From the NCBI GenBank assembly GCA_012032065.1, contig JAAURV010000029.1:1-17585 (forward strand): 17,585 nucleotides of DNA. Direction: 5' to 3'. Each line of letters begins with the position of its first letter. Positions within the stretch are counted from its first letter, which is position 1. The notes under the pieces are model-generated. The model worked only from the letters and a program-made list of their open reading frames with translations. It did not search any database and had not been told where the DNA came from. This document shows, piece by piece, positions 7,780-15,190 of the stretch. The translations under genes and the position numbers were made by a program. This DNA is from Hyphomicrobiales bacterium (GTDB lineage: Bacteria; Pseudomonadota; Alphaproteobacteria; Rhizobiales; Aestuariivirgaceae).

Positions 7780-7908
7780 TCACACCTTCTCGTTCGAAGC
7801 ATAGATCGACTCGATCTCTTGCGCTACCAGCTCCTGCAATTGCCGCAGGCCCTCGTCGTGAATGCCAAGCTCCTCGAGATGGGAGACCGTGTTTGGCTGA
7901 CGCTTCAT
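7780..7908 (-). pseudogene. C-terminal relic of a second ChaC-like gene
   Basis: A 42-codon reading (ATG 7908, stop 7780-7782) gives MKRQPN then TVSHLEELGIHDEGLRQLQE and LVAQEIESIYASNEKV. This matches the last ~40 residues of the intact ChaC-like protein at 5977. At DNA level 7801-7893 aligns without gaps to 5998-6090; by hand I count 76 of 93 identical bases, and the register holds to the stop codon. Everything upstream (catalytic glycine loop and most of the fold) is absent, and hydA ends 29 bp before the putative ATG. The piece is best read as the surviving tail of a deleted paralog; expression as a micropeptide is possible but the ribosome binding site is poor. Confidence 0.7.
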
Positions 7909-7937
7909 GATGGCGACCGCGCCTTGCGCTTCGCGAA

Positions 7938-9386
7938 TCAAGGCGTCACCTCCAGCCGCTTCACGCCCTTCGGCTGCGTGACACCTTTCCAGATCGCATT
8001 CGCTACGTGAACCGGTGCATTGGCGGGACGGGCGACGAAATCGCCGTCGCCAGGCTTGGCCCGCATGTCGCCCTGTTCCCAGGCCACGCGCCCGCGCGAG
8101 AGGACCGTCTTTGGAGCGCCCGTGCAGGTGTAGCCCTCGAACACGTTGTATTCGATCCGCGAAATTTGCTTCTTCGCCGTGATCGTCTTTGTCGCCTTCG
8201 GATCCCAGATCACGATGTCGGCGTCCGAGCCCACGCGTACCGCGCCCTTCTTCGGATACATGTTGAGAATGCGGGCGATGTTGGTGGATGTCGCGGCGAC
8301 GAACTCTTCCTTTGTCAAACGCCCGCTGTTGACGCCGGCGTTCCACAACACCGGCATGCGGTCCTCGAGGCCGCCGGTGCCGTTCGGGATCTTGGTGAAA
8401 TCGTTTGCTCCCATGCGCTTCTGTTTCACGGTAAAGGAACAGTGGTCGGTCGCCACCACGCTGAGCGTGCCCGATTGCAGGCCAGCCCAAAGCGAGTCCT
8501 GATGCTTCTTGTTGCGGAACGGCGGCGACATCACGCGCCCCGCCGCATAATCCCAATCCTTGTTTTGGTATTCGCTGTCGTCGAGCACGAGATATTGCAC
8601 GAGCGGCTCGCCCCACACGCGCTGGCCCGCTTGTTTGGCGCGGCGTATCGCGCTGTGCGTTTGTTCGCAACTCACATGCACGATGTAGAGCGGGCAGCCC
8701 GCCATGTCGGCGATCATGATGGCACGGTTAGCGGCTTCGCCTTCCACTTCAGGCGGGCGCGAATAACTATGGCCCTCGGGTCCGGTGACGCCACGTGCGA
8801 GCAGATCGGCCTGCATGCGCGCCACCACATCGCCGTTCTCGGCATGAACCAGCGGCAGAGCGCCGAGCTGCGCGCAACGCTTGAAAGAGTTGTAGAGCTC
8901 ATCGTCATTGACCATGAGCGCGCCCTTGTAAGCCATGAAATGCTTGAAGGTGTTGATGCCGTAGGTCTTGACCACGGTCTCCATCTCGTCATGGATCATT
9001 GGCGACCATTGGGTGACGGCCATGTGGAAGGAATAGTCGGAAGCCGCCTTCTCCGCCTTGTGGCGCCAGGCCTGATAGGCCTTGAGCATCGACTCGCCGG
9101 GAGCGGGAATGCAGAAGTCTACGATCATCGTAGTGCCGCCGGAGAGCGCCGCCTTGGTGCCCCATTCGAAGTCATCCGCCGACACCTGCCCCATGAACAT
9201 GAGTTCCATGTGGGTGTGCGGATCGATACCGCCCGGCATCACGTAGCAGCCACCGGCATCGATGGTTTCGCTGCCCGAAAGCTTCTCGCCGACCGCGACG
9301 ATCTTGCCGTCCTCAATGAGGACGTCGGCGCGCTGCGAGTGATCATGGTTGACGGCGGTTCCGCCGCGGATGAGGGTTGTGGGCAT
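7938..9386 (-). CDS. hydA: Dihydropyrimidinase / D-hydantoinase
   Basis: 482 residues, full length for the family. The enzyme hydrolyses the ring of 5,6-dihydrouracil, dihydrothymine or hydantoins to N-carbamoyl amino acids in the cytosol, the second step of reductive pyrimidine catabolism. Cyclic amidohydrolase ligands are all present: H57 and H59 in DPHTHM, the carboxylatable K148 and Y153 in TFKHFMAYK, H181 in HAENGD, H237 in IVHVS and D314 in VATDHCSF. AGGAG lies 8 bases before ATG 9386 and overlaps the stop of the upstream vapC-like gene, so transcription may come from the toxin-antitoxin promoter. The usual partners preT/preA and a beta-ureidopropionase are not in the window; the RutR-like regulator and importer are at 13-17 kb. 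Confidence 0.95.
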   Translation of the reverse strand: MPTTLIRGGTAVNHDHSQRADVLIEDGKIVAVGEKLSGSETIDAGGCYVMPGGIDPHTHMELMFMGQVSADDFEWGTKAALSGGTTMIVDFCIPAPGESMLKAYQAWRHKAEKAASDYSFHMAVTQWSPMIHDEMETVVKTYGINTFKHFMAYKGALMVNDDELYNSFKRCAQLGALPLVHAENGDVVARMQADLLARGVTGPEGHSYSRPPEVEGEAANRAIMIADMAGCPLYIVHVSCEQTHSAIRRAKQAGQRVWGEPLVQYLVLDDSEYQNKDWDYAAGRVMSPPFRNKKHQDSLWAGLQSGTLSVVATDHCSFTVKQKRMGANDFTKIPNGTGGLEDRMPVLWNAGVNSGRLTKEEFVAATSTNIARILNMYPKKGAVRVGSDADIVIWDPKATKTITAKKQISRIEYNVFEGYTCTGAPKTVLSRGRVAWEQGDMRAKPGDGDFVARPANAPVHVANAIWKGVTQPKGVKRLEVTP

Positions 9387-9396
9387 GAAAGGGCTC

Positions 9397-9843
9397 CTAT
9401 TGTTTCACCAAATTTGAGATAATCGGCGAGGGTTTGTCCAGAAACGGATTTACGACGGTGACGCCCCGCCATTTGAATCCGTCCTGCATGTCTTCGGAAA
9501 GCAGGCAGCCCGCACCGGCTTCCGCTGCCGAAGCGAGAACAACAGCATCCCAAACCTGGAAGTCATGTTGGCCCACGAGTTCGCGCGCCGCCTTCAGCAC
9601 ATCTGCCGTTGTGGGCTGCGATCGATAGCGCTCGATCCACACCACGGTCCGCTCCCCTGCGAGCGCCTTTGGCACCTTGCCCTTGCGGATCAGCCAGTTG
9701 AAAACCTCGCCAGCAGCCTGAACGGGAATGACAATGAGCTCCGCCGGAATCCGTTCCAGCAGCTGAAGAGCCTGCTCCCGGCGGGCATCGGCGAACATGT
9801 CCTCCGCATAGATGATGAAGTTGCTGTCGAGCGCCGCCCGCAC
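9397..9843 (-). CDS. vapC: PIN-domain toxin, VapC family
   Basis: 148 residues from GTG 9843, one base after the antitoxin stop (9845-9847). The N-terminus MRAALDSNFIIYAED is the first PIN strand with acidic D6. A Glu in AAGEVFNW and the block QVWDAVVLASAAEAGAGCLL followed by SEDMQDG supply the remaining acidic residues of a Mg-dependent ribonuclease site. VapC toxins cleave RNA, often initiator tRNA, when the antitoxin is lost. I preferred GTG over the longer frame to 9894 because that would overlap the antitoxin by about 50 bases and add a non-PIN tail. Ends 10 bp before hydA. Confidence 0.85.
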   Translation of the reverse strand: MRAALDSNFIIYAEDMFADARREQALQLLERIPAELIVIPVQAAGEVFNWLIRKGKVPKALAGERTVVWIERYRSQPTTADVLKAARELVGQHDFQVWDAVVLASAAEAGAGCLLSEDMQDGFKWRGVTVVNPFLDKPSPIISNLVKQ

Positions 9844-9844
9844 G

Positions 9845-10087
9845 TCAATCTTCGTAGAGCTCGTCGCGCGTGCCGCGGGATGTAACGTGGGCAAAAGGCT
9901 TGCGCGCGCGTAGTTCCGAAATATGCTGACGCTTCAGCTCTTCCCGATGTGCCGACGTTTCTTGCGCCGGGCGGAGCGTGGCGACGATCTTGCCGTGTTT
10001 GGTGATGCCAATCGCCTCGCCCTCGGCGACACGGTCGAGCAGCTTCGAGAAGTCCCTGTTTGCCTCGGTGGCAGTGATCATTTTCAT
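9845..10087 (-). CDS. Phd/YefM-family antitoxin
   Basis: 80 residues from ATG 10087 (MKMITATEANRDFSKLLDRV); ATG 10081 is an alternative, and a GTG at 10114 opens a longer frame that would run through the operator palindrome. The N-terminal half matches Phd/YefM antitoxins: an ATEANRDFSKLLDR segment, then GEAIGITKHGKIVATLRP. This half normally binds operator DNA and dimerises. The charged C-terminal half (REELKRQHISELRAR...) should be the toxin-neutralising tail. It pairs with the adjacent PIN toxin as a type II toxin-antitoxin module. Confidence 0.85.
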   Translation of the reverse strand: MKMITATEANRDFSKLLDRVAEGEAIGITKHGKIVATLRPAQETSAHREELKRQHISELRARKPFAHVTSRGTRDELYED

Positions 10088-10099
10088 GGCGAAACTCAA

Positions 10100-10119
10100 A
10101 AGTAGTGAATTCACTACTT
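10100..10119. promoter_or_regulatory. Perfect 20-bp palindrome: probable toxin-antitoxin operator
   Basis: AAGTAGTGAATTCACTACTT is its own reverse complement and ends 12 bp upstream of the antitoxin start. Phd/YefM antitoxins repress their own operon by binding palindromes at this position, so this is the likely autoregulatory site. Assignment is by position and symmetry. Confidence 0.65.
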
Positions 10120-10186
10120 ATCACTTTTGGGTGGCGCCTTCAAGCGGGAGGCTCGATAAATCCAGGCTCCCGCCACGGAGGCCACT

Positions 10187-10615
10187 ATGCTGCTCCCGAC
10201 TTTCTTGCGCACCGTTTTCGTCTGCGTCTTTGTTTCGGCAGGCAGCGCGAAGGTTCATGCGGAAAGCTTCTCTTTCAAAACACCCTCGGGAAACATATTC
10301 TGCGGTTATGACGATTTCGACGGCACGCCGCAGCTCCGTTGCGATATCCGGAACTACACACCCACGGCCGAGCCACGGCCTGCCGATTGCGAACTCGATT
10401 GGGGTGGCGCCTTCGGCATCGCCGCCGATGGCACAAGCGGCATCATGATCTGCCATGGCGATACGGTCGCAACACCCGATGCGAAAACCCTTCCCTATGA
10501 TACGACATGGGAACGGGGCGGCATTCGCTGCTCATCGATGCAAACCGGCATGACCTGCCGCAATGCCGCGGGCCATGGCTTCTTCCTGTCGCGGGCGAAG
10601 CAGGACGTGTTTTAG
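10187..10615 (+). CDS. Secreted DUF6636-like protein
   Basis: 142 residues. GGAGG lies 5 bases before ATG 10187. A signal peptide covers about 25 residues (TVFVCVFVSAG core, VHA-ES cleavage). The mature protein opens with FSFKTPSGNIFCGYDD and closes with GIRCSSMQTGMTCRNAAGHG and FFLSR, the layout of the DUF6636 family, whose function is unknown. Six Cys in the mature part suggest three disulfides and an extracytoplasmic location. It faces the oxidoreductase convergently with 9 bp between their stops. Confidence 0.75.
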   Translation: MLLPTFLRTVFVCVFVSAGSAKVHAESFSFKTPSGNIFCGYDDFDGTPQLRCDIRNYTPTAEPRPADCELDWGGAFGIAADGTSGIMICHGDTVATPDAKTLPYDTTWERGGIRCSSMQTGMTCRNAAGHGFFLSRAKQDVF

Positions 10616-10624
10616 GGCTTGGTT

Positions 10625-12004
10625 TTACTCGAGCGGCTTCAGCTCGCCAAGCAGCGTCGGCAGATATTCCGCCACCGTCGGGTGAATATGCATGGTGCGC
10701 GAGATCGCCGTGTAGGGCAGGCCCGCCGCCATCACATCGAGAACCGCGTGCACCACTTCATCGCCGTTGAGACCCAGCAATGCCGCGCCCAGAATCTTCT
10801 TGTTCGCCGCGTCCACCGTGATCTTCATGAAACCAAGCGTCTCGCCGCGCTCCCGCGCCCGGCCGATCGAAGTCATCATCCGCTTGGCGGTGAGCGCCTT
10901 GATGCCCTTCTCCTTCACTTGCGCATCGCTCAAACCAACGCGGCCCAATGGCGGATCGATGAACAGGCCGTAGCAGGAGATGCGATCCGAAATTCGGCGG
11001 GGATCGTTGTCGAAGAGATTGGCCGCGACGATTTCGAAATCGTTGTAGGACGTGTGCGTGAACGCCCCGCGCCCGTTGACGTCACCGATCGCCCAGATGC
11101 CGCCGACATTTGTGCGGCACTGATCGTCGACCGTGATGTATCCGCGCTCATCAGTTTCGATCCCCGCCTCGTCGAGACCCAGATCGTCTGTGTTGGGCCG
11201 CCGCCCCACCGCCAACAGCAGGTGGCTTCCGCTCACCCGCGGCGCACCCTCGCTGCAGCCGAGATTCATCGCCACACCGTCGCCATCCTTTTCGACAGCC
11301 AGGCACTTGGCATTGAGGCGGATTTCGATGCCCTCGCCCTCGAGAATGGATTTGACGGCATTGGAAACGTCAGCGTCTTCCCTTCCGATCAAACGGTCCG
11401 ACATCTCGACCACAGTTACCTTTGCCCCGAAGCGGCGGTAGGCTTGCGCGAATTCCAATCCGATATAGCTGCCGCCGACGATCAAGAGATGATCAGGCAG
11501 AATTTCGGAGTCGAGCAGCGTGCTGTTGGTGAAATAGGAGACGCCGTCGAGGCCGGGCATATCGGGAATTGTTGCGCGGCCGCCGGTGTTGACGATGATC
11601 TTGCCGGCTTCAAGACGTTTGCCGGCCACCGTCACCTTATTCGCGCCAACGAAACGCGCGTGATCGTGGAAGACGGTTACGTTCTTCATCGTCTCCATCC
11701 AGCGCCTGACGCCGCTGCGCGACTTCTCGATGATCTGATCCTTGCGGGCTTTGACCCGCTTCATGTCGACGATGACCGGTCCACCGGTGTCGACTCCGTA
11801 TTCGGCTGCGCGCCTCGCCATATGCGCGACATAGGCGCTGGCCACATATGTTTTGGTCGGAACGCAACCGGTATTGACGCATGTGCCGCCAAAAAACTTG
11901 CGCTCGATCATGGCCACGCGCAGGCCTTCCTGGGCGCAGCGCTCGACCAGCGACGGGCCGGATTGACCGGCTCCAATGACAATCACGTCGAATTTTTCCG
12001 GCAT
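10625..12004 (-). CDS. Pyridine nucleotide-disulfide oxidoreductase (class I, MerA/Lpd-like)
   Basis: 459 residues from ATG 12004, preceded by GGAGG 4 bases upstream. FAD-binding GAGQSG (11-16) is followed by the redox-active disulfide GGTCVNTGCVPTK (C42, C47), a second dinucleotide motif LLIVGGSYIGLEFAQAY, FAD-contacting GGIWAIGDVNG, and the C-terminal MHIHPTVAE (H441, E446) that supplies the His-Glu base across the dimer. This is the class I flavin disulfide reductase layout. It has neither the N-terminal heavy-metal domain nor the C-terminal Cys pair of true mercuric reductase, and no lipoyl-complex genes are nearby, so MerA and E3 names are unsafe. The substrate is unknown. Divergent from the ferric-reductase-like gene across 206 bp. 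Confidence 0.88.
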   Translation of the reverse strand: MPEKFDVIVIGAGQSGPSLVERCAQEGLRVAMIERKFFGGTCVNTGCVPTKTYVASAYVAHMARRAAEYGVDTGGPVIVDMKRVKARKDQIIEKSRSGVRRWMETMKNVTVFHDHARFVGANKVTVAGKRLEAGKIIVNTGGRATIPDMPGLDGVSYFTNSTLLDSEILPDHLLIVGGSYIGLEFAQAYRRFGAKVTVVEMSDRLIGREDADVSNAVKSILEGEGIEIRLNAKCLAVEKDGDGVAMNLGCSEGAPRVSGSHLLLAVGRRPNTDDLGLDEAGIETDERGYITVDDQCRTNVGGIWAIGDVNGRGAFTHTSYNDFEIVAANLFDNDPRRISDRISCYGLFIDPPLGRVGLSDAQVKEKGIKALTAKRMMTSIGRARERGETLGFMKITVDAANKKILGAALLGLNGDEVVHAVLDVMAAGLPYTAISRTMHIHPTVAEYLPTLLGELKPLE

Positions 12005-12210
12005 GGAACCTCCGGGCGTTGGCAAACGGCGGCATCGTACCACGATACGCCAATCGCTGGACACTCTCAGAAACGCTGCCCCGCCGCAAATGCCCCCTTG
12101 CCTTTGGAGTTCACGCGCGGGAGTTATCCTGGCAGAAATAAGGGCGGGATGAATTAGTGTGACGGAATTTCCGTTCTTCTCCGTCTTATCCAGGAATCCG
12201 GGAGAAATTC

Positions 12211-12845
12211 GTGGCTGCCATACTGAATTCGCGATATGTGCTGTGGCTTGTCTTGGCCTTGCCGGGCTTGCCCATGATTGCGTCCTTGGTCAGCGGGACT
12301 GTGGAAGCCGAAGGGCGGCCGGCAAGCGAGTTCCTGCTGCATCCAACCGGCGAATTCGCGGCGCGATTCATGATCATCGCCATGGCGCTGAACCCGCTTC
12401 GGATGCTGTTTCCAAGCTCCACATTCGTGCGCTGGCTCCTGGCGCGGCGGCGCTATTTTGGCGTCGCAGCCTTCGGTTATGCCGCTTTCCACACGCTTCT
12501 CTATATCCTCGATATCGGCAGCCTCACCGCCATGCTCGGCGAATTCTGGGCGATCGGCATCTGGACCGGGTGGCTCGCCATGCTGGTCTTCGTGCCGCTT
12601 GCACTGACCTCCAATGACTGGTCGGTCCGCCTGCTCGGGCAGAGCTGGGGGCTGTTGCAGCGGCTTGTCTATGTCGCCGCCATCGCCACGCTGGTGCATT
12701 GGATTTTGTGCACAACAATGCCGGCGCAGCCCTTGTCCACTTCGTGCCCCTGGCCTTGCTCGAGGTCTATCGCATCTGGCGCACGTTCCTCGGCCGGCGT
12801 ATCCGGCCCGCTCCTTCAACCACTGATATGGAGACCGACCCATGA
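12211..12845 (+). pseudogene. Ferric-reductase-like transmembrane (MsrQ-type) gene, apparent frameshift
   Basis: Starts at GTG 12211 with GGGAG 6 bases upstream. The first 165 codons encode several membrane helices with HPTGEFAARF, MALNPLR, FGYAAFHTLLYIL and LVHW, the heme-binding His pattern of ferric-reductase-like/MsrQ proteins. At the T4 run 12704-12707 the frame is lost. Adding one base continues as FVHNNAGAALVHFVPLALLE then VYRIWRTFLGRR and a stop at 12843-12845, which is the expected family end; the corrected product is 211 residues. The unshifted frame runs on to 13461 through unrelated sequence. The restored stop overlaps the PepSY start (ATGA), which supports the correction. No msrP gene is adjacent. 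It could be an intact gene with a sequencing error. Confidence 0.75.
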
Positions 12846-13138
12846 AACGCCTGCTGACTGTTGTTCTGCTTGCCGCCTTTCCCCAGGCCGCGGACGCCAC
12901 TGGCCTCTACACCTGCGAGTCCGTGGCGCAAGAGAAATGGCTCACCGAAGAGCAACTGACGAAGCAACTCACCGATGCCGGCTGGCGGGAGGTGCGCCGG
13001 ATGAAGCCCGATGGCGGCTGCTGGGAGGTGTATGGAACGACTCCCGATGGCCTCCGCGTCGAAGGCTACTTTCACCCGGCAACCGGCGAGCAGCTGATGT
13101 TGAACCAGCGCGGCAAGATCATTTTCCAGAAGCAATAG
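12842..13138 (+). CDS. Periplasmic PepSY-like domain protein
   Basis: 98 residues. A short signal peptide (LLTVVLLAAFPQAADA) precedes a single PepSY-like module: a helix KWLTEEQLTKQLTDAGWREV, a strand WEVYGTTPDGLRVEGYFHPA and the ending GEQLMLNQRGKIIF. The start overlaps the stop of the upstream ferric-reductase-like gene by ATGA, so the two are coupled. PepSY modules commonly accompany heme-containing membrane reductases, which suggests an accessory role in periplasmic electron transfer; this is inferred from context. Two Cys (C25, C60) remain in the mature protein. Confidence 0.8.
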   Translation: MKRLLTVVLLAAFPQAADATGLYTCESVAQEKWLTEEQLTKQLTDAGWREVRRMKPDGGCWEVYGTTPDGLRVEGYFHPATGEQLMLNQRGKIIFQKQ

Positions 13139-13154
13139 TGTTCTCAGACCAAGG

Positions 13155-13177
13155 AGGGCCGGACACCGTCCGGCCTT
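13155..13177. terminator. Hairpin between convergent genes
   Basis: AGGGCCGGAC (13155-13164), loop ACC, GTCCGGCCTT (13168-13177): a 10-bp stem with one G-U pair on the plus strand. It lies between the convergent PepSY and ABC binding-protein genes and could end both transcripts. Neither strand has a long U tract after it, so termination strength is uncertain. Confidence 0.55.
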
Positions 13178-13202
13178 CGCTTCCGGCGTGCCGTCTTGGA
13201 GC

Positions 13203-14196
13203 CTACATCCCCTTCACCTTATCCATCACCGCGCTCGACCACGCGCCCTCCGGCTTCTTGGTGATGACCGGATCGGAGCCGCCCTTCATCAGCGTCTCCA
13301 CCGTGCGGTCGGCGGCGGCTGTGTCGAGGGTGCCGTCGGAGCCTTCGGTCAGCTTGTTGATCTCGCCCATCATGCGCTTCTGGTGCTCGATGGTCTGGGC
13401 GCCGGTTGCGTCGTTGTCGAGGACGATCTGGGCCGCTTCGTCGCCATTGGCGCGGGCATAGTCCCACCCCTTCATCGAGGCAGCGACGAACTTCGCCATG
13501 GTCTCGACGAAAGCCGGATCCTTGAGCTTGTCTTCCAGCACATAGAGCCCGTCCTCCAGCGTGGCCACTCCATTGTCCTCATACTTGAAGACGACGAGTT
13601 GGTCGGCCGCGATGCCCGCGTCGATCACCTGCCAGTATTCGTTGTAGGTCATGGTCGAGATGCAGTCGGCCTGCTTCTGGATCAGCGGATCGACGTTGAA
13701 GCCCTGCTTAATGACATTGACGCCATCGCCGCCGCCTTGCGTCGAGATGCCGAGCTGGCTCATCCACGACAGGAACGGATACTCGTTGCCGAAGAACCAC
13801 ACGCCCAGCGTCTTGCCCTTGAAGTCGGCCGGGAGCCTTGATGCCGGTCTCGGCGCGGCAGGTCAGCATCATGCCGGACTTCTTGAATGGCTGCGCGATG
13901 TTGACGACGGGCGAGCCCTTCTCGCGTGTTGCCAGCGCCGACGGCATCCAGTCGATGACGACGTCAGCGCCGCCGCCGGCCAGCACCTGCTGCGGATTGA
14001 TGTCGGGGCCGCCCGGCAGGATGGTGACGTCGAGGCCTGCGTCCTTGTAGTAGCCCTTCGCGGCGGCTACGTAATAGCCGGCGAATTGCGCCTGGGTCAC
14101 CCATTTGAGCTGCAGCTTGACGGCTTCCGCCATCGCCGCTCCCGATGTGGCGATAAGCGCGCCCGCGGCTGCCGCCGCCAAAAGAAATTTTTTCAT
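13203..14196 (-). pseudogene. NMT1/THI5-like ABC substrate-binding protein, apparent frameshift
   Basis: Start ATG 14196 (AGGGAGAAAGGA upstream) gives a signal peptide MKKFLLAAAAAGALIATSG with AMA-EA cleavage near residue 23, then KLQLKWVTQAQFAGYYVAAA, the opening of NMT1/THI5-like periplasmic binding proteins for pyrimidine or riboflavin-type ligands. At 13831-13833 (GGG on the plus strand) the frame slips; removing one base changes GIKAPGRLQ to GIKAPADFKGKTLGVWFFGN, and the reading continues to the TAG at 13203. The corrected protein is 330 residues, normal for the family. It is the last gene of the importer operon, 22 bp after permease 2. Either a decayed gene or a sequencing error. Confidence 0.8.
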
Positions 14197-14218
14197 GCGA
14201 GTTTTTCCTTTCTCCCTG

Positions 14219-15190
14219 TTAAGCCCTGCCGGGTCTTGCCCGGAAGGACGGATGCCAAAATGTGACCGCCCGCTCGATGAGGGCGATCGCGCCGTAAAAG
14301 GCCGATCCCGCGATAGCAGCCATCGCGATTTCGGCCCAAACCATTTCGAGGCCAAGACGTCCGACCTCGGTCGAGATTCGGAAGCCCATGCCGACGATGG
14401 GCGTTCCGAAAAACTCCGCCACAATCGCGCCGATCAACGCTAGAGTCGAGTTGATCTTGAGCGCGTTGAAAACGAAAGGCATGGCGGCGGGAAGCCGCAG
14501 CTTCAAGAGCGCGCCGAACCAGCTCGCGCCATAAGAATGCATCAGGTCCCGCTCGAGATGCCCCGCCGCCTGAAGTCCCGTTACGGCATTCACCAGCATT
14601 GGAAAGAACGTCATGATGACGACGACGGCGAATTTCGATTGCCAGTCGAAGCCAAACCACATCACCATGATGGGCGCGACGCCAACCATCGGCAGCGCGG
14701 CGACGAGATTGCCAAGCGGAAGCAGGCCCTGCTTCAGGAACGGCACCCGGTCGCACAAGATGGCGGTGATAAACCCGGCGAGCGATCCAACTGCCCAGCC
14801 CGGCAACACGGCGCGCAAGAATGTCTGCACGAAATCGTCGCGCAGGATCGGGAGCGAGGTGATGAGCTTCGCCCAGATGTCGGAGGGCGCGGGCAAGAGC
14901 ACCAGCGGCACGCCGAAGCCCTTCACCACAAACTCCCAGAGAAACAAGAGCGTCACGCCAAAGAGCGCTGGAACCGCAATCGCATTGAAACGCTTCAGCA
15001 CTCCGCTGCCGGGCTCTGAGTTTGCGAGCCGCATATTGATGAACCACGCCACGGCCCACAGCGCCATCACCAAGAGCCAGAAACCCGCGCCCACCGGATA
15101 ATTTGTCTTCGAAGCAAGCAACCAGAATGCCACGAGCAGCACGGCAAACCCGGCATAGATGCGCCACAACGGAGCCCGGGTGAGGATCAT
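14219..15190 (-). CDS. ABC transporter permease 2
   Basis: 323 residues from ATG 15190, which overlaps the upstream permease stop by 4 bp (ATGA). Two extra N-terminal hydrophobic segments precede a binding-protein-dependent permease domain. The EAA-like loop that contacts the ATPase lies in DLMHSYGASWFGALLKLRLP with AAMPFVFNALK. The end is basic (FRARPGRA). It would form a heterodimeric inner-membrane channel with permease 1. An open frame extending to 15901 in this register is a shadow of permease 1. Confidence 0.9.
   Translation of the reverse strand: MILTRAPLWRIYAGFAVLLVAFWLLASKTNYPVGAGFWLLVMALWAVAWFINMRLANSEPGSGVLKRFNAIAVPALFGVTLLFLWEFVVKGFGVPLVLLPAPSDIWAKLITSLPILRDDFVQTFLRAVLPGWAVGSLAGFITAILCDRVPFLKQGLLPLGNLVAALPMVGVAPIMVMWFGFDWQSKFAVVVIMTFFPMLVNAVTGLQAAGHLERDLMHSYGASWFGALLKLRLPAAMPFVFNALKINSTLALIGAIVAEFFGTPIVGMGFRISTEVGRLGLEMVWAEIAMAAIAGSAFYGAIALIERAVTFWHPSFRARPGRA

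Noticed and set aside
8007..9422. 471-codon plus-strand frame
   Set aside because: It is antisense to hydA, whose catalytic residues are all intact, and its His/Arg-rich composition is typical of shadow frames.
10625..12004. Mercuric reductase (merA)
   Set aside because: No C-terminal Cys pair, no heavy-metal domain and no mer genes nearby.
10619..12157. 512-codon plus-strand frame
   Set aside because: Antisense to the disulfide oxidoreductase; no recognisable motif and shadow-like composition.
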